Source: RPQJ01 sp963823535
Lineage (GTDB): Bacteria; Pseudomonadota; Gammaproteobacteria; Steroidobacterales; Steroidobacteraceae
Assembly (NCBI GenBank): GCA_963823535.1
Contig: CAWGLZ010000006.1
Location: 124,001-188,000 of the forward strand
Direction of reading: 5' to 3'
DNA length: 64,000 nt
The first letter of the stretch is position 1. Every line of letters begins with the position of its first letter. The notes beneath the pieces are model-generated. The model ran no database searches, was not told the DNA's origin, and was given only the letters and a program-made list of their open reading frames with translations. Of the stretch, positions 19,195 to 27,911 are shown piece after piece. The position numbers and the translations under genes are program-made.

Positions 19195-21217
19195 CTATCG
19201 CTCGATCGGCGTGCGCCTTGCGAGCGCGGCGAGCATGGCCAGCAGCGCAAGCAGCAGGCCATCGGCGCGCCCCCCGCCTCCGCCGCCCTGGCGGGTATTC
19301 ATTGGATCCGGGACCGTGATCGGCGGTGCCGGTGGCGGTGCGGGCGGCGGTTCCGGCGAGCCGTTCACCACGCGAATCGTCGCGTCGGTGGCATCGCTCC
19401 TGCCCTGGTCGTCCGTCACCGTCAGTCGCACGACGATTTCACCGTCGATCGCCCGGAGCCACGAACGAGGTCTGGCTGCCCGTCGACGCCGTCAGGGAGG
19501 TGGCACCACTGACGAGCGTCCACTCGTAGCTGACGATGGTCCGGTCGTTGGCACCGAGGCTGGCGACGCCCGTGAGTTCCACCGTGTCGCCCGCGTTCGC
19601 CACCGACGGGGCCGACACGACCGCCATCGGCCGCAGCGCGTCCGCCACGGCGGCGCGCGCGTTGGCCATGCCCGCTCCGCAGGTCGCGGTCGTGCAGTTG
19701 CACTCCGACAACTGCTCGTCATCCGATGTCTGGGGGACGCGGCAGGTCGGCACACTCGCGTCGCTGGAGACGGGAAACGGCGACGCGGACAGTTGCAGGC
19801 GCTGCAATAGTTTTGCAGGCGTCAGGCGTTCGTTCACGGCCAGCATGAGAGCCGCGATGCCGGAGACGATCGGCGCCGCGAAGCTGGTGCCGACGTTGAA
19901 CCGGTTGATCTGATCCGTGTATCCGTTCTCTGCCGGCGTCGTCAGGCCGAGATTCGTCGTCGTGTCGAGCGAGTAGAGGCAGGGCTGTCCAGGACCCACG
20001 TTGACGCAGTTGCCGCCCGGCGCCGCGATGCTCACGTCGGGGCCGAGGTTCGCAAAACCGACCTTGGTGCCGACATGCCGTATCCCGGTGACGCTCACGA
20101 CGCCACGACAGTTGGCCGGGCGGTCCACCTCGGACCCGTCGTTGCCGGCCGAGACGACGACGACGACCCCGCGTGCCGTGATCTCGTCGATCGCCGTCTG
20201 GTAGGAGTTCAGGCACTCGCCCTCGCCACCGAGGCTGAGGTTGAGGATGCGCGCGGGATGCGGGTTGGCGGGCGCGCCCGATTGCGGCAGGCCGGCCGCC
20301 CAGCGCATGCCCGCAATGATGTCCGACGTCAGTCCACCGCACTTGCCGAGCACGCGGATCGGCAGGATCCGATGGTCCCAACCGACGCCGGCAATGCCGG
20401 TTCCGTTGTCGGTGAGGCCGGCCAGCATGCCCGACACACGGGTTCCGTGCCACGAGCTGTCGTCGATGGGACAGTCCGAGAACTGCGGGAACTGCCGGTC
20501 CTCGGACGAGACCCAGTCTCCCGGGTCCGAGGGATCCGGGTCCCAGCCGTCGCCGTCGTTCGCGGAGCGGGCCGTGCCGTTGGAATTCGCGCTGACGAAG
20601 TCGTAACCGGGCAGCAGCTTGCCGCCTTCCGCGGCCGGCCGCAGGTCCGGATGATCGAATCGCACGCCCGTGTCGATCACGGCAACCACCACGGCCGGCG
20701 TTCCGGTGGTCAGGTCCCAGGACGCGACGGCGTCCGTCGCCGCGGCTGTCGGTCCATTGGCCCCCGCCACGCTCGCCTGCAGAAACCACTGCCCGGGGAA
20801 TCCGGGGTCGTTCGGCAGGCGATGCGGCCTCATGCGCGCGTCCGGCTCGGCGAATTCGACGTCCGGATCCGCACGCAGCCGCCGCAGTGCATCCTCGAGC
20901 GAGCCGGTCGCCTGCGCGTTCTCCACCTGCAGGACCTGCATCTGCGCGCCGAGTTCGCGCAGGCGGCGCATCCGCAGTCCCGCACGCTGGCCCACCTCCG
21001 CGATCCTGTCTGCAGCCGTTCGGCTGTCGATCACTGGCTTGCTCGTGCCTGAAGGTCCGGTCGCGCGCAGCTTGACGATCACGCGGTCGGTGTCCTGAGC
21101 CACTGACTCGCGTCCGGCGTACGGGTTGAACTCCTCAGCGGCTGGGCTCGGCTGGGACACAAGCACGGCGGCGGCGAGGAACAGCGCCCGGATGGAGATA
21201 CGCGGCAGCAGAATCAT
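19195..21217 (-). CDS. Secreted S8 (subtilisin-like) serine peptidase, C-terminus shifted to another frame near 19,458
   Basis: The main frame (21217 to about 19458) has a signal peptide, an I9-like propeptide (RVIVKLR to EFAEPDARM), and a subtilase domain with D182 (VAVIDTG), H257 (SSWHGT) and S445 (NVGTSFAAP). Part of a PKD/Ig-like domain (VANAGDTVELTGVAS) follows. That domain continues in a second frame (EIVVRLTVTDDQGRS), then a proline-rich linker, a run of six glycines, a hydrophobic helix and a basic end. This tail looks like a GlyGly-CTERM/rhombosortase sorting signal. One extra base in the CCGGGCG region would explain the shift. As written the first frame stops at 19439 and loses the tail. 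Role: extracellular proteolysis. Confidence 0.85.
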
Positions 21218-21383
21218 GATGTCAGGTTCGGAGGGCGGTGCCTAAAGGATTCCGCGGGAATTCTCGCCACCCGCCCGGAAAGCCTATCACGGTGCGGATG
21301 CGGCTCCGGCGGCAGTACTGCACAGATTGCATCTCCGCTATGCTTCCTGCGAATGCCCATGAACTCCAGGAGACCGCCCCCCG

Positions 21384-22169
21384 ATGAACCTCAGTTCCCG
21401 CCGGGCCATTGCGAGTGTCGCACTGGCCGCACTGCTGGCCGGTTGCGCGACCGTGTCGCGGGTGGCTGATACGCCGAGCCTGGACGGCACCGCCTGGGTG
21501 CTGTCGTCCCTGCCCGGCCGTGAGTTACTGGAGGGCGCCACTGCCACGCTGAGCTTCGACGAGGGACGCGCGAGCGGTACGGACGGGTGCAACCGGTATG
21601 CACTGTCGTACTCGACCTCCGGGTCGTCGCTGACCATCGATCCCAGGGGCATCTCGACGCAGATGGCCTGTCCGCCGGAGGTCATGGAGCAGGCCGGGGC
21701 ATTCATGGCCGGACTGACCAGTGCGCGCGGCTACCGTGTCGAAGCGGGCCAGCTGGAACTGCTCGGCGGAGACGGCACGCTGCTCGCGACGTTCGCCCCG
21801 CAGCGGCAGTCCGTCGCCGGCACGTCATGGCGCGTCGTCGGCTACAACAACGGCCGGCAGGCGGTGGTGAGCGTGCTTGGCGGCTCGACACTGACAATGT
21901 CGTTCTCGGCCGACGGCCGGGTGAGCGGGTCCGCGGGCTGCAACAACTACGTCGCCACTTACACCGCGTCCGGAAAGTCGCTCACCATCGGGCCCGCCGC
22001 CGCCACGCGCAAGATGTGCGTCAACCCGGAAGGCGTCATGGAGCAGGAGCAGCAGTTCCTGAAGGCGCTGGAAACCGTCGCGACCGCGCGGCAGGAAGGC
22101 GACCGGCTCGAACTTCGGACGGCGACGGGCGCGATGGCGGTGAACCTGGCCGCGGAGGTCGCACAATAG
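21384..22169 (+). CDS. Lipoprotein with tandem META domains (HslJ-like)
   Basis: The 261-residue protein has a signal peptide with lipobox ALLAGC. Two META domains of about 100 residues follow, each with the LxGTxW start and the repeated glycine/cysteine motif (GTDGCNRY in the first, GSAGCNNY in the second) and later a conserved cysteine (MACPPEVM; KMCVNPEGVM). META/HslJ proteins are envelope stress or heat-shock lipoproteins of uncertain mechanism. It is monocistronic, divergent from the S8 protease and convergent with the NlpE-META gene, which also carries a META domain. Confidence 0.88.
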   Translation: MNLSSRRAIASVALAALLAGCATVSRVADTPSLDGTAWVLSSLPGRELLEGATATLSFDEGRASGTDGCNRYALSYSTSGSSLTIDPRGISTQMACPPEVMEQAGAFMAGLTSARGYRVEAGQLELLGGDGTLLATFAPQRQSVAGTSWRVVGYNNGRQAVVSVLGGSTLTMSFSADGRVSGSAGCNNYVATYTASGKSLTIGPAAATRKMCVNPEGVMEQEQQFLKALETVATARQEGDRLELRTATGAMAVNLAAEVAQ

Positions 22170-22263
22170 ACGCGGTCTGCGTAGCGCTCGGTGCGCGCCT
22201 CGAGGTCGAGTGCATCGCGGCGGCCGGCCGCTGACGCCGAAACCGGTCGTCGATCCACCCGGC

Positions 22264-23361
22264 TCAGAAATAGATCGCCTGGAACAGCGCGACCGGCGTG
22301 CCGGCGTCGTCGAGGAACTCGAGCGTGTTGCCCCGGATCTGCCAGCGCCCGGTGCGCTGCAGGGCCGCCCCCAGGGCGTGCTCCAGGGCATCGAGCGGGG
22401 GCGGACAGCCCGATAGCGTCGTGGCGGCTGGCGTGAAACGGATCGCGTCCCCCTTCACGGTGTATCCACCCGCAAGCGCATTGCAGCCGACGGTGGCCGC
22501 GTAGCGGGCTTCGCCATCGCCGGACCGCAGGATGACGTGTGGTTCGCGTCGTCCCTCGACCGCACTCACGGCTTCGCTGCCCAGCCGGACGATGCGCCAG
22601 TAGGTGTTGCTCAACGAGGCGTCCGCCATCGCCCGCTCGCAACGCTCGCCGGGCCACGTGTTCACGAATCGATCGACGACGAGGGTCCGCTCGACGCCCT
22701 CGCCTTCCATCTTGGGGCGATCGACGAGGGATCCCTCGAGGGTCACGTAGAGCGGAGCCCCAGGCGACTCGGCCGCGTCGCGATAGGCGCGCTCCAGGTT
22801 CACGAAGTCGGCCTCCATCGCGACGGGATAGGTCCGGCTGGTCAGGCATTCGGTGAGCTGCGCGGCATCCGCCATGTAGCGGAATTCACCGCCGAGGACC
22901 AGCGAGAGGTCCGTCGGCGACAGCGTGCCGATGCTCGTGAGTTCGTACGGCAGGCTGGATTCGATCGGCTGCCCGCTCAGGTCGAGCAGCCGCAACCGGT
23001 CCGGACCCCTGATTTCGAACTGCAGCGGTCTCTCCGATCCACCCTGCAGGAGCAGCGCATTCCGCGTCGCATCGACGCGCCACCGTCCGACGTCGTCCTT
23101 GATCAGGTCGCGACCCGCCCATTCACGGCGCAGGTGATACACCTGGTCCGGCCAGAGATCGAGGTGATGCCGGATCGCCTCGCAGTCGGCGCAGGGCAGG
23201 TCGCCCTTGAAGGTGGCCGGCAACTGCAATCCGTGGGCCGGCAGCGCCGCCGCCTCGGCCGCCGGCTGCGACGTCCCCATGGCTGCACACGCCTGGAATG
23301 CAAAGTACAGCACGCACGCGAGCGCCGTCAGGTCGACCCGGAATGCGTTCTCCGCCGTCAT
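22264..23361 (-). CDS. NlpE-like N-terminal domain plus META domain, exported protein
   Basis: The 365-residue protein begins with a hydrophobic export signal. An NlpE/CutF-like module follows (ATFKGDLPCADCEAIRHHLD with its CxxC pair, YHLRREW). The C-terminal third is a META domain (SNTYWRIVRLG, ATVGCNALAGGY, LSGCPPPLDALE). NlpE senses lipoprotein traffic and copper or surface stress, and META domains occur in envelope stress proteins, so an envelope role is likely. The ATG at 23361 overlaps the TGA of the monooxygenase gene (ATGA), placing it last in a coupled operon. Fusion of the two domains is known in proteobacteria, but its job is unclear. Confidence 0.78.
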   Translation of the reverse strand: MTAENAFRVDLTALACVLYFAFQACAAMGTSQPAAEAAALPAHGLQLPATFKGDLPCADCEAIRHHLDLWPDQVYHLRREWAGRDLIKDDVGRWRVDATRNALLLQGGSERPLQFEIRGPDRLRLLDLSGQPIESSLPYELTSIGTLSPTDLSLVLGGEFRYMADAAQLTECLTSRTYPVAMEADFVNLERAYRDAAESPGAPLYVTLEGSLVDRPKMEGEGVERTLVVDRFVNTWPGERCERAMADASLSNTYWRIVRLGSEAVSAVEGRREPHVILRSGDGEARYAATVGCNALAGGYTVKGDAIRFTPAATTLSGCPPPLDALEHALGAALQRTGRWQIRGNTLEFLDDAGTPVALFQAIYF

Positions 23362-24849
23362 CGTGGATCCCCTCCGTGCCCGGTCCGCACGAATTCATAG
23401 TCCTGCGGCGCGACACTCCGGGTCCGCAGCCAGTAGCGCCACGTCGACCAGGGCCAGATCGTGAAGATCTTGCCATCGGCCTGCTGGTACCAGCTGGCAC
23501 AGCCGGCGCTCCACACCGTGCCCTGCAACGCGTCCTGAACACGCTCGTTGAAGCGCCGCTGCGCCTCCGGCTTGACGTCCAGGTAATCGGCCCCGCGCCG
23601 GCGCAGTTCGCGCAGACACTCGAGAACGTAGTGCACCTGGGCCTCGATCATGAAGATGACGGAGTTGTGGCCGAGCGCAGTGCTGGGTCCGACGAGCTGG
23701 TGGAGATTCGGGAAGCCCGTCACGCCGATGCCGTAGTAGGCTTCCGCGCCCTGCTTCCAGTCCTCGCGGAGCGAGTGACCGGGCAGTCCCTCCACGGGAA
23801 CATCCTGCATGTAGATGCGCGGGTCCACCACGAATCCGGTCCCGAGGACGATGCAGTCGAGCGGTCGCTCACGGCCGTCCTCGGTCACGATGGAGCGTTC
23901 GCGCACCTCGCGGATCCCGGTGGTCACCAGTTCCACGTTCGGACGGTTGAACATCGGATACCAGTCGTTCGAGATCAGCACGCGCTTGCAGCCGAAGGTG
24001 TACGACGGCGTGAGCGCCGCCACGAGCGCGGGGTCGTTGAGCTGGCGCCGCATGTGCCGGCGGGCGATCGCCGCCGGCACCTTCACCAGCGACGGGTGCA
24101 GCAGGCCGACCAGTCGCGATTCGTTGGTCCAATAGAGGCGGCGGCGATGCAGTTTCCGCAACCAGGGATGTCGCGCGAATCGACGCTGGGCCTGCGGGGA
24201 ATAACGGCGCGTATCGCGGGGGATGACCCAGGCCGGCGTGCGCTGGAAGACGTGCAGCTTCCCGACCGCCGGGGCGATGGCCGGACAGTACTGGATGGCA
24301 CTGCCGCCGGTGCCGATCGAGGCCACACGCTTGCCCGCAAGATCGTAGTCGTGGTCCCAGCGCGCCGAATGGAAGACCTTGCCCTTGAACGACCCCAGCC
24401 CGGGGATCGGCGGGATGTTCGGGACGTGCAATGGCCCGGAGGCGAGCACCACGTGTTTCGCTACGACCGTCCCGCCATCCTGCGTGCCGAGGGTCCAGCA
24501 CGCGCGCGCGGCATCGAACCGTGCGGATACTGACCCGCCGGCCGAAGCGTATGAACGACCGCAGTCCGCGCTTCTCCGTCACGTCGAGGATGTACTGCTG
24601 GATCTCCCGCCATCCTGCGTAACGCTCGCTCCAGTCCGCCTTGCCCTCGAATGAGTACGAGTAGAAGTGCGACTGCACGTCGCAGGCTGCGCCGGGATAG
24701 GAATTGTCGCGCCAGGTGCCGCCGACTTCGTGCTCCTTCTCCAGGATCACGAAATCGCGGATACCTTCCTCCAGCAGGCGGATGGCCATGCACAGGCCGC
24801 CGAAGCCTGCACCGACGATGGCGACCTCGAATTCCGGCCGCACGCTCAC
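23358..24849 (-). pseudogene. FAD-dependent Baeyer-Villiger-type monooxygenase, frame broken near 24,525
   Basis: The first frame gives an FAD-binding Rossmann motif (AIVGAGFGGLC), LEKEHEVGGTW and NSYPGAACDV, all standard for type I Baeyer-Villiger monooxygenases. Conserved sequence then shifts frame near 24520-24535. It continues with FDAARACWTL and the fingerprint FKGKVFHSARWD (FxGxxxHxxxWP/D), an NADPH Rossmann motif (SIGTGGSAIQY) and the family's C-terminal part to 23358. Removing one base gives about 495 residues, the normal length. The GTG start at 24849 overlaps the ThiF-family stop (GTGA). The enzyme would insert oxygen next to ketones or oxidise heteroatoms using NADPH and O2. The break may be a sequencing error. 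Confidence 0.8.
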
Positions 24850-25640
24850 CGAGCCCGCGCCGTGCCGCAGGCCGGGCATGCGGCATTCTTCTTCAGGTCG
24901 AACCAGTGGAAGTCCATGCTGCGCGCATCCACCAGCAGCAGGCGCCCCACGAGGTCGGTACCGATGCCGAGCAGCAGCTTGAGCGCTTCCGTTGCCTGGA
25001 TGCAGCCCACGATTCCGGCAACGGGGCCCAGCACGCCCTGACCGCTGCAGTTCTCCCAGGCGGACCCCGGTCGCGCGGCGTCCGGGTGTCCCTCAATATC
25101 GGGGTGCAGGCAGGCATAGCACGGGCTGTCGTCGCGATCCGTGCGAAATACCGATGCCTGCCCCTCCAGCCCGGCCACAGCGCCGAACACGAGCGGCGTG
25201 CGAGTCTCGACGCAGGCACGGTTGATTGCGAAACGCGACTCGAAATTGTCCGTGCCGTCCACCACCACGTCGGCCCCGCGCACGACCTCACGCAGTTCCA
25301 CGCCCACGAGGCGGCGTTCGTGGGTCACGACCGTGACCTCGGGATTGAGCGCCGCCACTGCCCGGCGCGCCGATTCGACCTTCGAGAGGCCGATCCCCTC
25401 GGCACGATGCAGGATCTGCCGGTGCAGGTTCGACAGTTCCACGGTGTCCGGATCGGCCAGCACGAGGCGGCCGACACCGGCCCCGGCCAGGTACGCGACC
25501 ACCGGCGAGCCCAGTCCGCCGAGACCCAGCACCAGGACGGTCGATTGCGCCAGTCGCTGCTGACCCGACTCGTCGACCTCCGGCAGGAAGATCTGGCGGC
25601 TGTATCGCAGCAGTTGCTGATCGGAGAGTGGCCCTGCCAC
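24846..25640 (-). CDS. moeB: HesA/MoeB/ThiF-family E1-like adenylyltransferase
   Basis: The 264-residue protein starts with the MoeB-type LLRYSRQIFLPEVD. It has the nucleotide-binding GLGGLGSP, the NLHRQILH and catalytic-region DGTDNF segments, and two zinc-binding cysteine pairs (CYACL and CPACG). It should adenylate the C-terminal glycine of a small sulfur carrier such as MoaD or ThiS for molybdopterin or thiamine synthesis. No carrier gene is nearby. The GTG start at 25640 lies 20 bases after the DUF885 stop, and its own stop overlaps the monooxygenase start, so it sits inside a coupled operon. moeB is the best family name; ThiF function is not excluded. Confidence 0.88.
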   Translation of the reverse strand: MAGPLSDQQLLRYSRQIFLPEVDESGQQRLAQSTVLVLGLGGLGSPVVAYLAGAGVGRLVLADPDTVELSNLHRQILHRAEGIGLSKVESARRAVAALNPEVTVVTHERRLVGVELREVVRGADVVVDGTDNFESRFAINRACVETRTPLVFGAVAGLEGQASVFRTDRDDSPCYACLHPDIEGHPDAARPGSAWENCSGQGVLGPVAGIVGCIQATEALKLLLGIGTDLVGRLLLVDARSMDFHWFDLKKNAACPACGTARAR

Positions 25641-25660
25641 GAGGTGCTCCCGGCGCCCGG

Positions 25661-27409
25661 TCAGAACAGCGAACCGCGCTCGCCCAGCATCGCTTCGCGC
25701 ACCAGCGGCAACGGCAAGGGCCCCAGTCGCATGAGGGCGTCATGAAACTGCTGCAGGGAGTACGAGGCGCCCAGCTTCGCCCGGTAATCATCACGCAGCT
25801 TGAGTATCGCCAGCTTGCCCAGCGTGTAATAGCCATAGGTGGCGTCCGACGTGCCCCGGCGGGCCTCCGACAGCGCGACGGGCGCCGGCTGGTAGCCTTC
25901 CTGTTCGAAGTACGCCTGCGCCTGCTCGAAGCTCATTCCCTGCGTGTGCATGCGGATGCCGACGACGAAGCGCGCGTTGCGCAGCAGCGCATCCTGCAGC
26001 TGGGCGAGGCGGTAGCGGGGGTCGTCCGCGTGGAATCCTTCGTCGATCACCATCTGTTCGCAGTAATGCGCCCATCCCTCGGCATTCGAGTTGGAGTAGA
26101 ACACCTTGCGCACGTCCGACGGGTACTGGCTCGAGTACAGGAACTGCAGATAATGGCCCGGCCAGACCTCGTGCACCGACGTGTTGGTGATCAGTGGATA
26201 GAACCACTGGCGCATGAAGTCTTCCGTCTCGGCATCGGACCACGCCGGGTCCGGAAGCGTCATCAGGTAGTAGCCAGCGAGCCGGGCCGTTTCAAACGGC
26301 CCCGGCGTGTCCAGCGCCGCGGACGTCGTCGCCCGCATGAAGGGTGGTGTTTCCTTCACCCGCGCGGGCGCCGCCTCCGGGATCGTCACGATGCGCCGGT
26401 CGGTCATGAACCTCGCCAGCGCGTCGAGCTCGGCCTGGGTGCTGTCGAGCAGATGGGCGGGTGCCGGGTGATCCCGCTGCAGCGACTCGAGCACCTCGCT
26501 GGGATTCCGGGCCGGATCGATCCTGCGCGCCGTGGCCTCGAACGCAGCCTGGTTCCTGCGCAGGTCCGCCTCGGCCAGCGCGAGCAGGCGGTCGAGCGGC
26601 ACATCGATCATCTCGTCCGCCAGCAGCAGCTGGCGGAACAGGTCCGGGCCCAGCGCGAAGGATCCGTTCGAGCGCGGCAGCAGGTCGTCCTGCAACCACT
26701 GCCGGTAGTCGGCGAGCGCCGCGACGACCGCGTCGTTCGACCGCCTGAACTCGGACTGGAGCGCGGCGTCGCGCACCCCGGCGAAGGCGTCGACGACCGC
26801 CGTGCGGAAGAACTCGAGGTTGCCATCGAGCTGCTCGAGCGCAATTTCCGTGTAGATGCGCGGCGGATTGACCAGGTTGCGGCGCGCGGCCGCCAGGGTC
26901 GCGGGCATCTGCTTCTCGCGCTGGATCAGGCTGCGCAGGCGCTCCTCAGCCGGCGCGTACTCGCGCTTGATGAGCGAATAGGCGGCGTTCGTGATGCCGC
27001 TGCTGTAGAGGTCCGGATCGCGCTCCCACGCGCGAACGGACTCGTTCCTGAGGATCTGCCCGTCCAGCGTGCCGAGCAGGAACTCGCGGTCGAGCCGCTG
27101 GGTTGGCGTCAGGCCGTCCGGCGGCACGGACCGCAGCCGGTCGCGCAGCCGCTTCATCGCCTCGGTTCCGGCAGCGATCGCCGCGCTCGAGTAGTCCTCG
27201 AGCCGGCCGTCGAACTCGTGCAGGCCCAGGTCAGTGGCGGCGGTCGGGTTGCGGCGGTAGTAGTCCTGCAGGACGGCGGTCACGACGGCTTCATAGGTGG
27301 CGTCGGCAGCAACGGCCGGGGACCGCGCCGGATCCGCCCGCACGACCATGAACGTGACCGCCAGCAGAAGGCCGGCCAGGACTCTGGCGAAACGCAACGG
27401 CATGAACAC
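25661..27409 (-). CDS. DUF885-family putative metallopeptidase, exported
   Basis: The 582-residue protein has an N-terminal signal peptide and the family's conserved metal-site motifs: HEVWPGHYLQ (His413 onward) and, 32 residues later, EGWAHYCEQM. The region from LGLHEFDGRLEDYS onward matches the usual N-terminal start of DUF885 proteins. The family is thought to contain zinc carboxypeptidase-like enzymes, but activities are poorly defined. It is the first gene of a four-gene minus-strand run with moeB, the monooxygenase and the NlpE-META gene. The ATG at 27409 is divergent from the small membrane-protein gene. Confidence 0.85.
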   Translation of the reverse strand: MFMPLRFARVLAGLLLAVTFMVVRADPARSPAVAADATYEAVVTAVLQDYYRRNPTAATDLGLHEFDGRLEDYSSAAIAAGTEAMKRLRDRLRSVPPDGLTPTQRLDREFLLGTLDGQILRNESVRAWERDPDLYSSGITNAAYSLIKREYAPAEERLRSLIQREKQMPATLAAARRNLVNPPRIYTEIALEQLDGNLEFFRTAVVDAFAGVRDAALQSEFRRSNDAVVAALADYRQWLQDDLLPRSNGSFALGPDLFRQLLLADEMIDVPLDRLLALAEADLRRNQAAFEATARRIDPARNPSEVLESLQRDHPAPAHLLDSTQAELDALARFMTDRRIVTIPEAAPARVKETPPFMRATTSAALDTPGPFETARLAGYYLMTLPDPAWSDAETEDFMRQWFYPLITNTSVHEVWPGHYLQFLYSSQYPSDVRKVFYSNSNAEGWAHYCEQMVIDEGFHADDPRYRLAQLQDALLRNARFVVGIRMHTQGMSFEQAQAYFEQEGYQPAPVALSEARRGTSDATYGYYTLGKLAILKLRDDYRAKLGASYSLQQFHDALMRLGPLPLPLVREAMLGERGSLF

Positions 27410-27533
27410 CTCCCGCCGGTGACTCCGGCACCAGTCTGCCGGCCGTCCAGCATATTACCGGGAGTTTCACCCGGGTGACGGAAGTCGTCCGCCTGTGGCA
27501 TAAGGACCCTGCCGACCATCAAAGAACACAGCC

Positions 27534-27905
27534 ATGAACCTGGAAAAAGTCATCTTCGGCTTCTTCATCGTGCTTGCCGCGACGCTGAACTTCGGCTTCG
27601 TCTATGGCGACGCCAGCGACCCGGATCACCACCACCTCTGGGAATTCTTCGCGGCCTTCGTCGTCAACGTCATCGCCACGGCGCTGAAGTTCGGCGATCG
27701 CACCCAGATCGGGGCGGTGCACCTCGCCACCAGCCTCGTGGCGGTGCTGCAACTGGCCGCCGCCGCACTCGTGTGGTTCTTTGCCCCGGCCCCGCTGCCC
27801 GAGGGCGCCATCGTCAGCATCGTCTCCCTGTCCGCCGGCGCGGTACTCGCCAACGTCGTGTCGATCGTCATCCTCATCGTCGAGACGACCGTGATGCGGC
27901 GGTGA
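27534..27905 (+). CDS. Small four-helix membrane protein, DUF6394-like
   Basis: The 123-residue protein is almost wholly hydrophobic apart from a DPDHHHLWEF loop and LKFGDRTQIGAV. I recall the same opening (MNLEKVIFGFFIVLA) and the FGDRTQIGAV segment from an uncharacterised family, DUF6394, usually next to TrkA-domain K+ channels. Here too the channel gene begins six bases after its stop. A role as a channel accessory is inference from context only. The ATG at 27534 is preceded by a weak purine-rich stretch. Confidence 0.7.
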   Translation: MNLEKVIFGFFIVLAATLNFGFVYGDASDPDHHHLWEFFAAFVVNVIATALKFGDRTQIGAVHLATSLVAVLQLAAAALVWFFAPAPLPEGAIVSIVSLSAGAVLANVVSIVILIVETTVMRR

Positions 27906-27911
27906 GCTGAC

